Virus record (IMG/VR): IMGVR_UViG_3300042539_000517
Coordinates: 1-30,179 of that record
Source of the DNA: a virus
DNA: 30,179 bases
Strand: one strand, 5' to 3'
Positions within the stretch are counted from its first letter, which is position 1. The number at the start of each line of letters is the position of its first letter. The translations under genes were made by a program, and so were the position numbers. The notes under the pieces were generated by a model. The model saw only the letters and a list, made by a program, of their open reading frames with translations. It did no database searches and was not told where the DNA came from. Of this stretch, positions 28,666-30,179 are shown piece after piece.

Positions 28666-30179
28666 GCTATTACCTTACTTGGCCCTTGTTTTGATTGCAT
28701 TCTTCTCATTCTTTCTTCAATTGTTCTTGCAACATCGTCCGCTGTTAATTCTGTTCCATTAAGTGTAACATTTATATTGTATAAAGCATTTGATGTAGAT
28801 GCATGTCCAGCATCACTCATATTAACTCTTCCGCCCATATTCATTCTAGGTATACTGTATTTAGTTGCAATTCCGCCTGCTGACATTTTATTAATTCCGT
28901 CTAAGAAAGAAGTTCCAACTGATTGAACTGCTGCTGCTCTTATTACATACTCACCATTTGAAAGCATGGCTGGAATTGAATCTGAGGTTCCAGTTCCTGG
29001 TCCAGACACCATGCCTGCGGTAGCATATTTCTTTACAAATCCGCCCATTGCAAAATTAGATTTTTTAGAACTAGCATTACCAATTAATGTTGTGCCTATT
29101 GTATTGGTATTAGTATTCCATTCATAAACCATTCCGCCTGGTGTTTCAATTCCATATGCTTTATCACCATATTTAAATAATTTATAGGTTTTATTTCCAA
29201 CAGTTGCATGACCAGTATCCCTAGCAGAAAGTGCTTTTATTCCTGCAGATTTAATACTTCCTGAATTTGTATAATTTTGAATTGTTCCTACAGCGTATGT
29301 TCCGCCAGCTGCAGTTGTTGCACCAGCATTTTGAGTCTGACTTTGTGTTGGTGTATAGGTTTTACCTGGTTGATTTTTTAATACTTCAAGTATTTGTTGT
29401 AATACTAAAAGTTGTTTACCAGCTATAACCTCTGACCCTTTATTTAAAGCACCTAATAAAGCATTTCCTTGTACAGACTCTGTGTTTATTTTTCCAACAG
29501 TAGTTTGACCGTCTTCACGAGTTATATTTTGAACAGATCCTGTTACTCCTAAATCTTTTAAGTATTTATTTCCTCCTGGTGTTCTTTCTAATTTTTTAAT
29601 TAAATCATTTAATTGAGTAAGTGCTTCTTCTTCTGTTATGTTTTCTAAAGCCCTGTTTTTGTAGACAGTTTGAATTTGTTGATAAATTCCTGTAAGTGGG
29701 GATTCTTTTGGCTTTGCTGTTGAAGCTGCGTTGCTTACTGCTGTAGATTTTTTATTTAAAACATCTATTTGTGCCTGCAGGGCATCAATCTTAGATTGTA
29801 CTGCCTTGTCTATTGCATCTTCTGCTACCTTTAATTGTTGTGCTCCAACAAGTCTTTGAATACTAATTTGTGCTTGTGCGGCACCAGCCATATCACCTTT
29901 AGCAAGAGCTGTTTGATAATTTAATTGCTCTTGCTGTATTTGAAGCTTAATATCTTCAGACTGTTGCTGATCTCTTAAAGCTTTCTTTCTTTCATCGCCT
30001 TCTTTTTTAATTTGTTCAATTTGTTTATTCTTTAAGCTAATTTGAGTTTCAAGATTTTGAATTGCTGTTTTGCTTGCAGTTGCTTGTTTTTTATTAAAGG
30101 CGTCAATGTCTTTGGCCATTTTTCCAGTTAAGGAATTTCCTTGAGCTTCTTTGCTTGTAACATCTAATAATTTGTTGTA
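28662..30179 (-). CDS. Tail tape measure protein (partial, N-terminus beyond window edge)
   Basis: The frame is open to the right window edge (505 residues visible), so the internal ATG at 30119 is not the true start. Residues 20-150 form a long charged coiled coil (NLETQISLKNKQIEQIKKEGDERKKAL, for example in pieces). Towards the C-terminus comes the tape measure signature GPGTGTSDSIPAMLSNGEYVIRA, preceded by GGFVKKYATAGMV. It sets tail length and likely moves DNA or the tail tip during infection. It is followed by the distal-tail and hub genes in the usual order. No lytic enzyme domain is visible in the portion present. Confidence 0.9.
   Translation of the reverse strand, partial: YNKLLDVTSKEAQGNSLTGKMAKDIDAFNKKQATASKTAIQNLETQISLKNKQIEQIKKEGDERKKALRDQQQSEDIKLQIQQEQLNYQTALAKGDMAGAAQAQISIQRLVGAQQLKVAEDAIDKAVQSKIDALQAQIDVLNKKSTAVSNAASTAKPKESPLTGIYQQIQTVYKNRALENITEEEALTQLNDLIKKLERTPGGNKYLKDLGVTGSVQNITREDGQTTVGKINTESVQGNALLGALNKGSEVIAGKQLLVLQQILEVLKNQPGKTYTPTQSQTQNAGATTAAGGTYAVGTIQNYTNSGSIKSAGIKALSARDTGHATVGNKTYKLFKYGDKAYGIETPGGMVYEWNTNTNTIGTTLIGNASSKKSNFAMGGFVKKYATAGMVSGPGTGTSDSIPAMLSNGEYVIRAAAVQSVGTSFLDGINKMSAGGIATKYSIPRMNMGGRVNMSDAGHASTSNALYNINVTLNGTELTADDVARTIEERMRRMQSKQGPSKVIA

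Noticed and set aside
1-30179. tRNA genes, replication-origin iterons, attachment sites or insertion sequences
   Set aside because: No cloverleaf-like segment, clustered short repeats or transposase frame was noticed by eye, and intergenic space is too small. A tRNAscan run would be needed to be certain.

Overview
The window is about 30 kb of a tailed double-stranded DNA phage genome (Caudoviricetes). The base composition is clearly AT-rich. Every gene I accept lies on the minus strand, so transcription runs from high to low coordinates. I see no integrase, lysogeny repressor, tRNA, insertion sequence or CRISPR array. In layout and protein families (phage DnaE polymerase, Cas4-like nuclease, short DnaG primase, repeat-bearing tail proteins) it resembles actinobacteriophages. 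Combined with the low GC and several apparently leaderless genes, an uncultured AT-rich, perhaps aquatic, actinobacterial host is a reasonable but unproven guess.

In transcription order the window opens with the tail module (30179 to 16416). It holds the C-terminal part of the tape measure protein, a small distal-tail-type protein, two large hub/minor tail proteins, two more minor tail proteins, an FN3-containing fibre or baseplate protein, and an 801-residue protein with a regular array of four-cysteine units. A promoter at 18112-18140 then serves a row of small accessory genes: one unknown, a cysteine-cluster protein, two coiled-coil proteins, a YLI/GKKR-repeat protein and a small structural protein.

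A promoter followed at once by a terminator hairpin (16341-16412) separates this from the replication and recombination module (16329 to about 3544). That module carries a calcineurin-like phosphoesterase, small zinc-ribbon and helix-turn-helix proteins, DnaB helicase, a short DnaG primase, a probable ssDNA-binding protein, a DnaE-type polymerase with an intact PHP site, RecA, a PD-(D/E)XK resolvase-like protein, a Cas4-like nuclease and a RuvC-like resolvase. These would load a helicase, prime, replicate and recombine the phage genome largely without host enzymes. A terminator at 11081-11114 divides the ssb gene from the polymerase operon, and the -35 box of the next promoter lies inside its hairpin.

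The last segment (3542 to 1) holds a GT32-type glycosyltransferase, a sugar nucleotidyltransferase and a DUF1599/Nmad1-like protein, then a near-consensus promoter and the terminase small and large subunits. The large subunit runs off the left edge.

Genes are packed with TAATG and ATGA junctions. Four small genes (36 to 48 codons) were read directly from the sequence because they are too short for routine ORF calling. The points most worth a second look are the Cys-repeat tail protein, the promoters positioned for leaderless translation, the promoter-terminator at 16.4 kb and the sugar cassette.
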